A stretch of 64,000 nucleotides of DNA from Clostridiales bacterium (GTDB lineage Bacteria; Bacillota; Clostridia; Saccharofermentanales; Saccharofermentanaceae), in NCBI GenBank assembly GCA_017554745.1, contig JAFZHS010000008.1, positions 62,001 to 126,000 on the forward strand, in the 5' to 3' direction. Position numbers and translations under genes: made by a program. Shown here in pieces: positions 1 through 7,542 of this stretch. Below the pieces are notes generated by a model. The model did no database searches, had not been told where the DNA came from, and was given only the letters and a program-made list of their open reading frames with translations. Each line of letters starts with the position of its first letter. Position 1 is the first letter of the stretch.

Positions 1-86
1 GCAAGCGCAACAGGGCGTGTGATATCATCAGGATATAAAAACATAACAGGCCGGAAACGGCTTAAAGATATCTGAGGCGCATATTT

Positions 87-1994
87 ATGACATCTCAAAA
101 GGGAACTGTTGCAGGCAAAGGCAGCCTGTTTTCATTGGCGAGGGCTAAGACCAACGCATTCTTTCAAGGCTTCTGGGAGTTCTTAAAGACTGTCCTGTCA
201 TTGTTCAGGCTGGATTTCTGTGAAGCGATGCTCTTCATAATTTTCTGCACGATATTCACGGCATTTTTTACCTCCATCCTGAAAAAGCTGCTTTTCAGCG
301 CGATGATGTGGGTAAGCGGACAAACGTATATAGCGCCCGTCAATGCCAAGCAGGTATTCTTCCATCCCGTATCCATCTTGCTGATGATCATTTTCGCAGT
401 CATCATTACTTTGTTCTCTCTGTTTGAGATAGCTGGCCTGCTTCATACATTCTCTGTTGCCAAGGCAGGGTATGAGACAAATCTCACATGCATGTTCCTG
501 GCAGGCTTCAGGGCGTGCAGGAAAGCGCTTAATCCCAGGAACTGGCCTTTGATCCTGTTTGTCCTGGTACTGTTCCCGTTAACGAAGATCCTTCCGCTGT
601 CCAGCTCGACTTTTAAGCTGATCCTGCCGGGCTTTGTAAATCAGACGATCGATTACACCAAATGGCTGAATATCCTGTACAACGTAGCATATCTGGCTTT
701 GGTCATTTTCCTGACCGTTTATGTATTCTCGATCAACAGTTTTATCCTGCAGAAAGAGTCATTTATCAAGAGCTGTTCTAAATCCCGCAAACTCGTAAAG
801 GGGCACTTTATCGAGATACTGCTCACGATGCTCTTGCTCACGATCATCCTGAATTTCCTGATAAACTCCATCTCATCGGTAATCGTTGTCAACGGCAAAG
901 AAGCGATATCCTTCTTCAAAGGCGATAGCAGCATGGTTTCCAAAACGGAAGATGTCGGAACATACACTTATGTTTTAAGGCAGATCTTAAGGAGCATTAT
1001 CTCGCCCGCAATCAACAATGCTGCGCTGACGGCGTTGTTCTACAAGTATCTCGATGAGAAGAACGAACATCATACCCTGTCTGAAGACATTTTCAAGGTA
1101 AAGCATTATACAAAGCGCAGGACGATACTGGTGCTGGCAGCTTTAGGCGTGATGTCCTTCGGAATACTTGTAGCGATGACATACAATTACTCTTATCTTA
1201 TGGAAGACGTAGACAGACCGCTCGTTTGTGCACACCGCGGAGATAACGCGAATGCGCCCGAGAATACGATGCCTGCTTTTGAACTTGCGGCGAGCGAGAA
1301 CCTGAAATGGATCGAACTTGACGTCCATCAGACTTCTGACGGCGTCATCGTCTGCAATCACGACCAGACGCTTAAGAGAGTAACAGGTCAGAATCTCGCA
1401 ATACATGACCATACTTACAAGGAATTATCTGAGTATGAGCTCGGTGAATGGATGCCGGGAGATTATGATGATGTTTATATAGCGACTCTTGAAGAGGCGC
1501 TTACTCTGGCCAAAGAAAACGATATGAATGTCCAGGTCGAGCTTAAGGGCCACCCTGATGACGTAAACTTTGAAGAGAATGTCCTGGAGATCATCAATAA
1601 GACCGGTATGCACGATAACGTAATGATCATATCCCAGGATGCATCAAGACTTCAGCGCGTCGCCGAGATCGATCCTGATATAACCAAAGGATACTGCATG
1701 TTTATCGCCATGGGCGATCTGTACGATATCGAGTATACCGACAACATCACTATCGAAGAGACCTATGTTACGCCCGAACTGGTACGCGATATGCATGAGC
1801 AGGGAATACTGGTCTTCTGCTGGACCGTGGACCGTGATGATACGGTACAGTATTTGGTCAGCTGTGACGTTGATGTCATCGGTACTGATGATCCGATTTT
1901 AATTTCCGATGCGCTTGACAAGGCGGATTATACCGGTGGCTTTTCGAGAGCCTTCCACATAGTCATGCACATGATCGCGAATATGGATAAGTAA
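87..1994 (+). CDS. Membrane glycerophosphodiester phosphodiesterase (GDPD family)
   Basis: A 635-residue protein with a long N-terminal membrane region (about residues 30-375, several hydrophobic helices) followed by a GDPD TIM-barrel domain (about 390-615). The GDPD start is recognisable as CAHRGDNANAPENT (HRG...PENT) with the following ELDVHQTSDG metal/catalytic motif. Family knowledge: such enzymes hydrolyse glycerophosphodiesters to glycerol-3-phosphate and an alcohol; the membrane-fused Gram-positive form is thought to act on lipid headgroup or lipoteichoic acid debris. The ATG follows a weak ribosome site (CTGAGG). It lies 19 bases before the next gene on the same strand. Substrate is not readable from sequence. 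Confidence 0.88.
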   Translation: MTSQKGTVAGKGSLFSLARAKTNAFFQGFWEFLKTVLSLFRLDFCEAMLFIIFCTIFTAFFTSILKKLLFSAMMWVSGQTYIAPVNAKQVFFHPVSILLMIIFAVIITLFSLFEIAGLLHTFSVAKAGYETNLTCMFLAGFRACRKALNPRNWPLILFVLVLFPLTKILPLSSSTFKLILPGFVNQTIDYTKWLNILYNVAYLALVIFLTVYVFSINSFILQKESFIKSCSKSRKLVKGHFIEILLTMLLLTIILNFLINSISSVIVVNGKEAISFFKGDSSMVSKTEDVGTYTYVLRQILRSIISPAINNAALTALFYKYLDEKNEHHTLSEDIFKVKHYTKRRTILVLAALGVMSFGILVAMTYNYSYLMEDVDRPLVCAHRGDNANAPENTMPAFELAASENLKWIELDVHQTSDGVIVCNHDQTLKRVTGQNLAIHDHTYKELSEYELGEWMPGDYDDVYIATLEEALTLAKENDMNVQVELKGHPDDVNFEENVLEIINKTGMHDNVMIISQDASRLQRVAEIDPDITKGYCMFIAMGDLYDIEYTDNITIEETYVTPELVRDMHEQGILVFCWTVDRDDTVQYLVSCDVDVIGTDDPILISDALDKADYTGGFSRAFHIVMHMIANMDK

Positions 1995-2013
1995 TCAATA
2001 AGAAGGAATTGCC

Positions 2014-2802
2014 ATGAATAAGATTTTCGCGCAGGTCCGGGAATACATGCTCAAGGCGTTGGAGGAGAAACTCCCTTCGGTTAAGAAGTCCGATCTGGAG
2101 AAGGATGGTGCCGTCTTTTATATGAACGGCAAGAACGGCACTGAGTTTGACTGGTATGTCAATGACCATCTGCCGTGCTTCTTCATCTTTTACAATGACA
2201 AAGAGAACCTGGGTGCTGTTAAGGCCACGCTCTATACCGACGGCGGCCTGAGCGTCTATGTGTATGGCGACAGGGGACACGCCGATCCTGTCGAAATGAA
2301 TTTTACGATTGAATCAGGTGAGAAGGAGCTCATTAATCTTGCTGTTCTTCTTGCGAAAAATGCAGACGGCAAAAAGATCTGGGATGACGATATTCTTAAG
2401 CTCGATTGTGAAGGGGTTCCTGACGAAGAAGCTATAAAGGTATTTCTTTCTCTCAAAGATGCCTTTGAACCGATGGTAGAGCGTAAGAATATGATGGGAC
2501 AGATCGTTATGGTCTCGAAGAAGGTGCGCGAAGGCGGTTTTAAGATCGGTTACGGAATTCGTGACGAGCCTGTGAATGAAGGCGACAGCGGATGGTTCTT
2601 CAGCGTGGGCGATGAGACAGACGAATACATTAACGATACTGATAACATTGAGATATGGTCGGTTAATTCCGCTCTGATGTATGAACCTGCTCTCATGGAG
2701 TTTATTACGGAGCCTTACGGCACGGCTATCGTGCGTGTCTCTCCGGATAAGTTCGAACCGGATGAACCCGGCAAAAAGATCTTCATTGAAAAGAAAAAAT
2801 AA
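2014..2802 (+). CDS. Uncharacterised protein with C-terminal DUF2185-like domain
   Basis: 262 residues, acidic, no signal peptide or membrane segment. The last ~95 residues match the look of DUF2185 (an Imm33-like fold): VSKKV, then a GYGIRDEP stretch, NEGDSGWFFSVGDE, DNIEIW and a PYGTAIVR ending. The N-terminal half is unfamiliar. Such domains occur alone in many Firmicutes and some relatives act as immunity proteins, but no toxin gene is adjacent. The gene is preceded by AAGGAA and follows the GDPD gene closely, so they may be cotranscribed. Function unknown; the domain call is from memory of the family pattern. Confidence 0.65.
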   Translation: MNKIFAQVREYMLKALEEKLPSVKKSDLEKDGAVFYMNGKNGTEFDWYVNDHLPCFFIFYNDKENLGAVKATLYTDGGLSVYVYGDRGHADPVEMNFTIESGEKELINLAVLLAKNADGKKIWDDDILKLDCEGVPDEEAIKVFLSLKDAFEPMVERKNMMGQIVMVSKKVREGGFKIGYGIRDEPVNEGDSGWFFSVGDETDEYINDTDNIEIWSVNSALMYEPALMEFITEPYGTAIVRVSPDKFEPDEPGKKIFIEKKK

Positions 2803-2847
2803 CTTTACCGGGATATATGTCCCGGAACGAACAAAGGGGGTAACAAC

Positions 2848-4080
2848 ATGCGCGAACAGTCTTTTATGATAGTGATCCCGAAGGATGAGAATGTGATCAA
2901 TGATCCCAAGGGCTTTATTGATAATCTGGTTGCTTCTGAGCATATCAAGATCAAGAACTGCGAAATGGAAGAAGAGCGCGGCCTGGTGATCGATCTGGAA
3001 GTCGACGGCAAGCCTCATCAGATAAACGTCCTTCCTACGGATGTTGAGGTCCCGCCGCTCGTCCGTCCCGAGCATGTCTTTACCGAAGAAGAGTATCAGC
3101 TGATTGATGAGGCCAAATCCGGCATCGTAGTTAATATGATGTTTGACGAGGATAACGCGCGGTGTTTCCACGACCAGTTGAGGATCATTAATGCGATGTT
3201 CCCTGAGACTTTGGCTGTTCTTGACTGCCCTGCCGAGAAGCTCCTCTCGGGAAGATGGGTAGCTCTGGCTGCCGAGTCGGACACGCTGCCTTCCCCCAGA
3301 TATCTTTTTACCGTACAGGCGATCTCCGGCGATAACGATGAAGTCTGGCTCCATTCGCACGGCCTTAAGAGATGCGGAATGTATGAGCTTGAGATACTTT
3401 GCTCTGACAGCGAAATGTGCAATGAGCACTACAGGATCATTGAGTCTTTTGCTTTCCAGATGATCGAGAATGAGAAAGCCTTTGAGCCGGGTGAAGCTGT
3501 TTTCGTGGCACACATAAACAGATCTTATGTGGTATGCACGGCCGTTGACTGGAAGGAAGCTCTGAAGTTCTATCCTGAGGCTACCCTCGGAACGGAAGAA
3601 GACAGGGATGATGACGTCCACGGCGAAGATACCTATGTGCTCATGATGTACAACAACCCCGATGCAGAGAAGGCAAAACAATACAGCAAGATCCAGCTTA
3701 TCAACCCGCATCTTAAGAATAATCCGATGTTCCTGTTCTCCAATTCCGAGACGGAGAGGATGAAGAGCCTTGCCATAGAGCGCATTCCCTACATGAAGAA
3801 GGGCTTTGAGAACAAGGACAACAATGTGATCGTAAAGATCGGTCTTGTCACGGATAAGGAGTACTGGAAGGATGACAAGCCCCAGAGGGAACATATCTGG
3901 TTTGAGCTTAAGGAAGTCAGGGAAGACAGTATCGTAGCCGAACTGACCCAGGAACCGTATTACGTGTCCGGAATCAAGGAAGGCGATACAGGCACTTATC
4001 CGTTCTCTGACATCACGGATTGGCTCATCTATACCAAGGACGGCAACATAACGCCCGACGACGCGTACAGGCTTATCTGA
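2848..4080 (+). CDS. DUF4026/DUF2314-like protein
   Basis: 410 residues, soluble, very acidic. The final ~90 residues (EHIWFELKEV...LTQEPYYVSGIKEGD...DITDWLIY) resemble DUF2314, a domain often seen in stand-alone cytoplasmic proteins of unknown role; the larger N-terminal part resembles DUF4026. A strong ribosome site (AAAGGGGGT) sets the start at 2848. It sits 45 bases after the DUF2185-like gene on the same strand, and both have small-domain immunity-like C termini, hinting at a shared but unknown role. No catalytic motif can be pointed to. Confidence 0.6.
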   Translation: MREQSFMIVIPKDENVINDPKGFIDNLVASEHIKIKNCEMEEERGLVIDLEVDGKPHQINVLPTDVEVPPLVRPEHVFTEEEYQLIDEAKSGIVVNMMFDEDNARCFHDQLRIINAMFPETLAVLDCPAEKLLSGRWVALAAESDTLPSPRYLFTVQAISGDNDEVWLHSHGLKRCGMYELEILCSDSEMCNEHYRIIESFAFQMIENEKAFEPGEAVFVAHINRSYVVCTAVDWKEALKFYPEATLGTEEDRDDDVHGEDTYVLMMYNNPDAEKAKQYSKIQLINPHLKNNPMFLFSNSETERMKSLAIERIPYMKKGFENKDNNVIVKIGLVTDKEYWKDDKPQREHIWFELKEVREDSIVAELTQEPYYVSGIKEGDTGTYPFSDITDWLIYTKDGNITPDDAYRLI

Positions 4081-4088
4081 TACAAAAG

Positions 4089-4118
4089 TTAACAATTTTC
4101 TTTTAGAGAGTTTATAAT
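4089..4118 (+). promoter_or_regulatory. Sigma-A-type promoter for the HerA-like gene
   Basis: TTAACA (4089-4094), 18 bases, TATAAT (4113-4118). A small hairpin (GGTCCG CTC CGGGCC, 4127-4141) followed by three Ts lies in the leader; it could be a weak attenuator or nothing. Confidence 0.6.
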
Positions 4119-4169
4119 ATAAGGAGGTCCGCTCCGGGCCTTTAGTACAAAATACGCAGGAGGCTTCAC

Positions 4170-5786
4170 ATGACAATTGAACAACTTTATGCAGGAATGG
4201 ATCCTCAGGAATTCTACATCGGAAAGGTAACGCAGGTTTACAGAAGTTCCTGTATTGCCCAGATCGATAATCTCACCCTGATGTCAGACAGAAGCAGATT
4301 TAATAAGTCTTTCCTTCCTAATACCATCAACTATTTCGTAATCGTTGACTCGGTCGTAGGTCTGTTCCTCGGAGAAGTATTCGAGAACAAGGCTTCAAGA
4401 AAGAGCATCTACGAGATGTCATCCGGCACGACAAAGTCCAATGACTATCAGGAGATCTGCATCGATACCATCTCTCTCATGCCGACAGAAGCTAATAAGT
4501 TCCAGCTCGCCGGCTTCAATACTCTCGGTATCACCGATAAGGTCTACCTCGCTACTGATGAAGTCTATAAGCTGTTCCTTCAGTCTCTCGAGTTCACGGG
4601 AGAAGATGAAGAACCGCTTCCTCCTTTTGCTACATATCTCAACAAGTCCCAGGCTGAGGTATCCCTCAAGCCCAGCACGCTCTTCAACCGTCACCTTATG
4701 TGCATCGGTGCTACGAACAGCGGTAAGTCCACAACAGCACTCGCTATCCTTGATAAGGTAGTCTCCACAAGACGTAAGGCACTTATCATCGACCCTACAG
4801 GCGAGTACAGGAATGCATTCACTAACGATGAGATCACAAAGCTTACACTTGGTGTAGATACAACAGTATCTCCCGGTAAGATCTCCATGGAGCAGTGGGA
4901 GAAGCTTTTCGAGACTGAGAACAGTTCACAGGGCGCTGTCCTTTCGGAGGCTATTACATCCCTGCGTTACATGAAGAAGATCGGCGAGTCCACATACTAC
5001 AACAAGGTAGGTGAGGACATCGAAGAGGTCCAGGAGAATATTGCTTCAGTAGGCAAGGACGATGTAGACTTCAACATCGAGCTTCTTCCTGAGCAGATCC
5101 AGGCTGAGTCAGTCTGCGAGCCTGACAGAGACAACAATTACAACTTCAAGTACCGTTACGATACTTTGAGAGCAAACCTCAATTCTTCTCTCGTTCAGAA
5201 GATCCAGTATCAGATGACAAATACGAAGTTCCTGTCATTCTTCTCTAATGATCCGAGCATGTATAACCTCCTGGATGTAATCGAAGAATTCATTCATCTT
5301 CCGGAAGAGAGCCTTTATATCGATACATCGCAACTCGGTGCATCTGAAGGTATCGGCGGCATGATCATTGACCTTGTAAGTACTTTCGTAATGTCCAGAG
5401 AAGACATCAAGCCGTTCGTATTCTTCATCGATGAGGTACACAGATATGCTAAGTCCAGATATTCCGACAAGGACTATCACGGCGGCCTTACACTCCTTGC
5501 AAGAGAAGGACGTAAGAAGGGTATCTTCCTTTACCTGACAACACAGAACCCGAAGGACGTATCTCCTATCCTCTTCGGTCAGATCGGTACGATGCTCATC
5601 CACAGACTCATGCTCAACGATGAGATCAAAGCCGTTGAGAGCCACCTTGACGATTACGCCATCAAGCACGTCAGAAAGCTCAACCAGGGTGAAGTTATCC
5701 TTACGAGCGTTAACCTCCTGCACAACATGTTCATCCATGTTAACAAGAGCCCGAGAACACAGTTCAACGAGACACCTCAGCTGTAA
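4170..5786 (+). CDS. HerA-type P-loop ATPase (DUF87/HAS-barrel)
   Basis: 538 residues. An N-terminal HAS-barrel-like region (about 15-150) precedes a hexameric translocase ATPase core: Walker A GATNSGKST (180-187 region), Walker B FVFFIDEVH (416-424), and the HerA-type TTQNPKDV...FGQIGT stretch after it. Family members are DNA-pumping ATPases that usually work with the nuclease NurA in end resection, or with other nucleases in phage defence. No NurA, SIR2 or DUF4297 gene is beside it; it has its own promoter and terminator, so it appears to be a single-gene unit. The start is fixed by GCAGGAGG. Annotated as HerA-like; partner unknown. Confidence 0.85.
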   Translation: MTIEQLYAGMDPQEFYIGKVTQVYRSSCIAQIDNLTLMSDRSRFNKSFLPNTINYFVIVDSVVGLFLGEVFENKASRKSIYEMSSGTTKSNDYQEICIDTISLMPTEANKFQLAGFNTLGITDKVYLATDEVYKLFLQSLEFTGEDEEPLPPFATYLNKSQAEVSLKPSTLFNRHLMCIGATNSGKSTTALAILDKVVSTRRKALIIDPTGEYRNAFTNDEITKLTLGVDTTVSPGKISMEQWEKLFETENSSQGAVLSEAITSLRYMKKIGESTYYNKVGEDIEEVQENIASVGKDDVDFNIELLPEQIQAESVCEPDRDNNYNFKYRYDTLRANLNSSLVQKIQYQMTNTKFLSFFSNDPSMYNLLDVIEEFIHLPEESLYIDTSQLGASEGIGGMIIDLVSTFVMSREDIKPFVFFIDEVHRYAKSRYSDKDYHGGLTLLAREGRKKGIFLYLTTQNPKDVSPILFGQIGTMLIHRLMLNDEIKAVESHLDDYAIKHVRKLNQGEVILTSVNLLHNMFIHVNKSPRTQFNETPQL

Positions 5787-5813
5787 GACAGTTCTCACAT
5801 CACGAAAAGAATC

Positions 5814-5843
5814 AGGCCCCGGAGAGAATTTCCGGGGCCTTTT
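5814..5843 (+). terminator. Rho-independent terminator
   Basis: Ten-base-pair stem AGGCCCCGGA / TCCGGGGCCT with a seven-base loop and a TTTT tail, just after the HerA-like gene. It also lies beyond the end of the convergent TetR gene and may serve both. Confidence 0.88.
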
Positions 5844-5846
5844 GTG

Positions 5847-6401
5847 TTATTCGTCTATTTGGGCCTCATAGGCTTTTTTGCAAAGATTGAATAGAAGTTT
5901 TGCAAGTTCGTGCGTCTCAAGATCAAATCCGTTGTCTATCCATTTGGAGATAACACTGCCGCAGCCGAAGGTTATGAACTTATATGCATATGGATTCTCG
6001 ATCCGGTTTGCTAAAACAGGCAGCTTACTCTTCATGTCGTCCAGCATGTTTTTGAAGATCTTTGTTTTTGTCTCGTAATCCAGATTGCTGCTCATAAGAG
6101 TTTTGTAGATCTTAGCATTATCCTTTATGTATTCCAGATGTTTACACAGGATATCTATATCATCTCCGGTACCTGTCACTGATGAAAAATGTTCTGCAGT
6201 ATCCATCTCGAGTTTTGAGACTATGTCTTTGAGTAGTTGGGTCTGATCGGTGTAATGAAGATAAAAAGTAGTGCGGTTCAGATCCGCCTGTTCACATATT
6301 TCTTTAACGGTTATCTTATGGAAAGGCTTTTCCTGCATAAGCTCAATAAGCGCTGTTCTGAACAGGAGCTTAGTCATTTCTGTTCTTCTTGTTGCAGCCA
6401 T
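5847..6401 (-). CDS. TetR/AcrR family regulator
   Basis: About 184 residues. The N-terminal helix-turn-helix is typical (ITVKEICEQADLNRTTFYLHY), preceded by a helix with FHKITV. The C-terminal half carries the Firmicute-type ligand region ending FITFGCGSVISKWIDNG. A frame extends eight codons upstream, but GGGAG nine bases before the ATG at 6401 makes MAATRRTEM the likely start. It is single, minus strand, and preceded by a promoter with a palindromic operator (see 6480-6528), so autorepression is likely. Its target gene is not obvious; the divergent side has no close gene. Confidence 0.85.
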   Translation of the reverse strand: MAATRRTEMTKLLFRTALIELMQEKPFHKITVKEICEQADLNRTTFYLHYTDQTQLLKDIVSKLEMDTAEHFSSVTGTGDDIDILCKHLEYIKDNAKIYKTLMSSNLDYETKTKIFKNMLDDMKSKLPVLANRIENPYAYKFITFGCGSVISKWIDNGFDLETHELAKLLFNLCKKAYEAQIDE

Positions 6402-6479
6402 AGTATTATCTCCCAATATAGACAATTAGACACGATATGTCGATTTTGCAACGAAAACACATAAACTGCGTATTGTTAA

Positions 6480-6528
6480 ATCAACACTGTGTCGATAAAA
6501 TCTTATTAGATGTTACAGACAAGGTCAA
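6480..6528 (-). promoter_or_regulatory. Promoter and palindromic operator of the TetR gene
   Basis: On the minus strand TTGACC (6528-6523), 17 bases, TAAGAT (6505-6500). Immediately downstream, at 6480-6496, is ATCAACACTGTGTCGAT, an inverted repeat with one mismatch, covering the expected transcription start. A related half-site (GACACGATATGTCGA) lies at 6431-6445. Confidence 0.6.
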
Positions 6529-6588
6529 TAAATTTGCCTGATTCTGTAACGATTTATATGTCAGGGATAATACCTGTATAAAGTTTTA

Positions 6589-6632
6589 CAAAGCCCCCTT
6601 CTCACTTCTCTCCAAATCGTGAGGGGGCTTTG
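6589..6632 (-). terminator. Terminator hairpin
   Basis: CAAAGCCCCC pairs with GGGGGCTTTG, with an inner CTCAC/GTGAG stem and a TT bulge. It is placed after the minus-strand membrane protein gene (6680-7450). U-runs are weak on both sides. Confidence 0.7.
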
Positions 6633-6679
6633 TTATTGCTGATTTGGCGGTTTTACAAGCGGTAGTGAAGTTCAAATAA

Positions 6680-7450
6680 TTATTTTTTCTTGTCGGCCTT
6701 TTTAATTCTGACAGTTACCGGTTTGATGTCGTTTTGGGACTTTTTCTTTTTGCGGTCTTTTAAGTTATCGATGAATCTTTCCACGTATTCCTGAACGAAA
6801 AAATGGAAGAATGCCCATGCCATAGCTCCGAAGCATCCCTCTACTGCGATCATGGCAATTATATTGGTGATGACGTCTATGCCGCAAAAGATATCGTGCC
6901 AATAGGAGATGAAAGCAAAAACCATTATAGCAATGCATCCCAGACTCAGGAGGGTGAAGATGATCGGTGTCGCTATGTATTCAAACTTCCAATACCGTTT
7001 CTGATTAGCCCAGAAGTAAGCGAGGAAAGCGTAAATGATTGTCCATCCTATAAAGAACCCAAACATCCAGTCCATATTGTGTGTAACAGGCAGAATGATG
7101 ACGAAGAAAAGACCGAACAAGGAACTGAAAATAAAGAGTCCCAAGATAAAGTAATATTGGAATGGCAGTATGCCCTTGTGAGGACGCAATATTTTTTTCT
7201 TCCTTTTAGCGCCATTTTTCTGTGACTGCTTTGTCACCACATCGATGAAATATGCTGTAGCGTCATCTTCTTTGTCGAAGATCTTCTGACCTACTTTCTG
7301 GGAGTTTTCGCAGTAGAAATACTCCCACGTGCCGTCCTGACGTTGAAGCAGATTATGGCAGCCGTCGTAAGAGACGCTTCCACCTATGTTTATGTTGCTG
7401 TCGTCGATGCCGAGCCGCTCGAGCTCTTTTTTAAGCTTTCTAGTCTTCAT
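6680..7450 (-). CDS. Membrane protein with small N-terminal cytoplasmic domain
   Basis: 256 residues. An ~80-residue N-terminal domain (pattern DGTWEYFYCEN..K.GQKIFDKEDDATAYF) precedes four hydrophobic helices (about 100-125, 133-157, 162-188, 196-225) and a lysine-rich tail. The N-terminal pattern resembles a short module found at the start of various Firmicute membrane or immunity-type proteins, but I cannot name it. GGGG eight bases before ATG supports the start. It stands alone between a terminator and the divergent GH27 gene. Function unknown. Confidence 0.7.
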   Translation of the reverse strand: MKTRKLKKELERLGIDDSNINIGGSVSYDGCHNLLQRQDGTWEYFYCENSQKVGQKIFDKEDDATAYFIDVVTKQSQKNGAKRKKKILRPHKGILPFQYYFILGLFIFSSLFGLFFVIILPVTHNMDWMFGFFIGWTIIYAFLAYFWANQKRYWKFEYIATPIIFTLLSLGCIAIMVFAFISYWHDIFCGIDVITNIIAMIAVEGCFGAMAWAFFHFFVQEYVERFIDNLKDRKKKKSQNDIKPVTVRIKKADKKK

Positions 7451-7542
7451 TGTTCTATTACCCCGCTAATATGTTAGCACAAACGCTTTATGTCTGCTCT
7501 TATGTTAGAATGCATTTATTAAAGTTTTTCGCCCGGGTATGA

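Noticed and set aside
2314-4176. A 620-codon open frame on the minus strand opposite the DUF2185- and DUF4026-like genes
   Set aside because: It lies fully over two well-formed plus-strand genes with ribosome sites, and its translation has no recognisable domain. It is a codon-bias shadow.
4170-5786. HerA-like gene as part of a phage-defence island
   Set aside because: No nuclease, SIR2, restriction or integrase gene around it; it is a single-gene unit.
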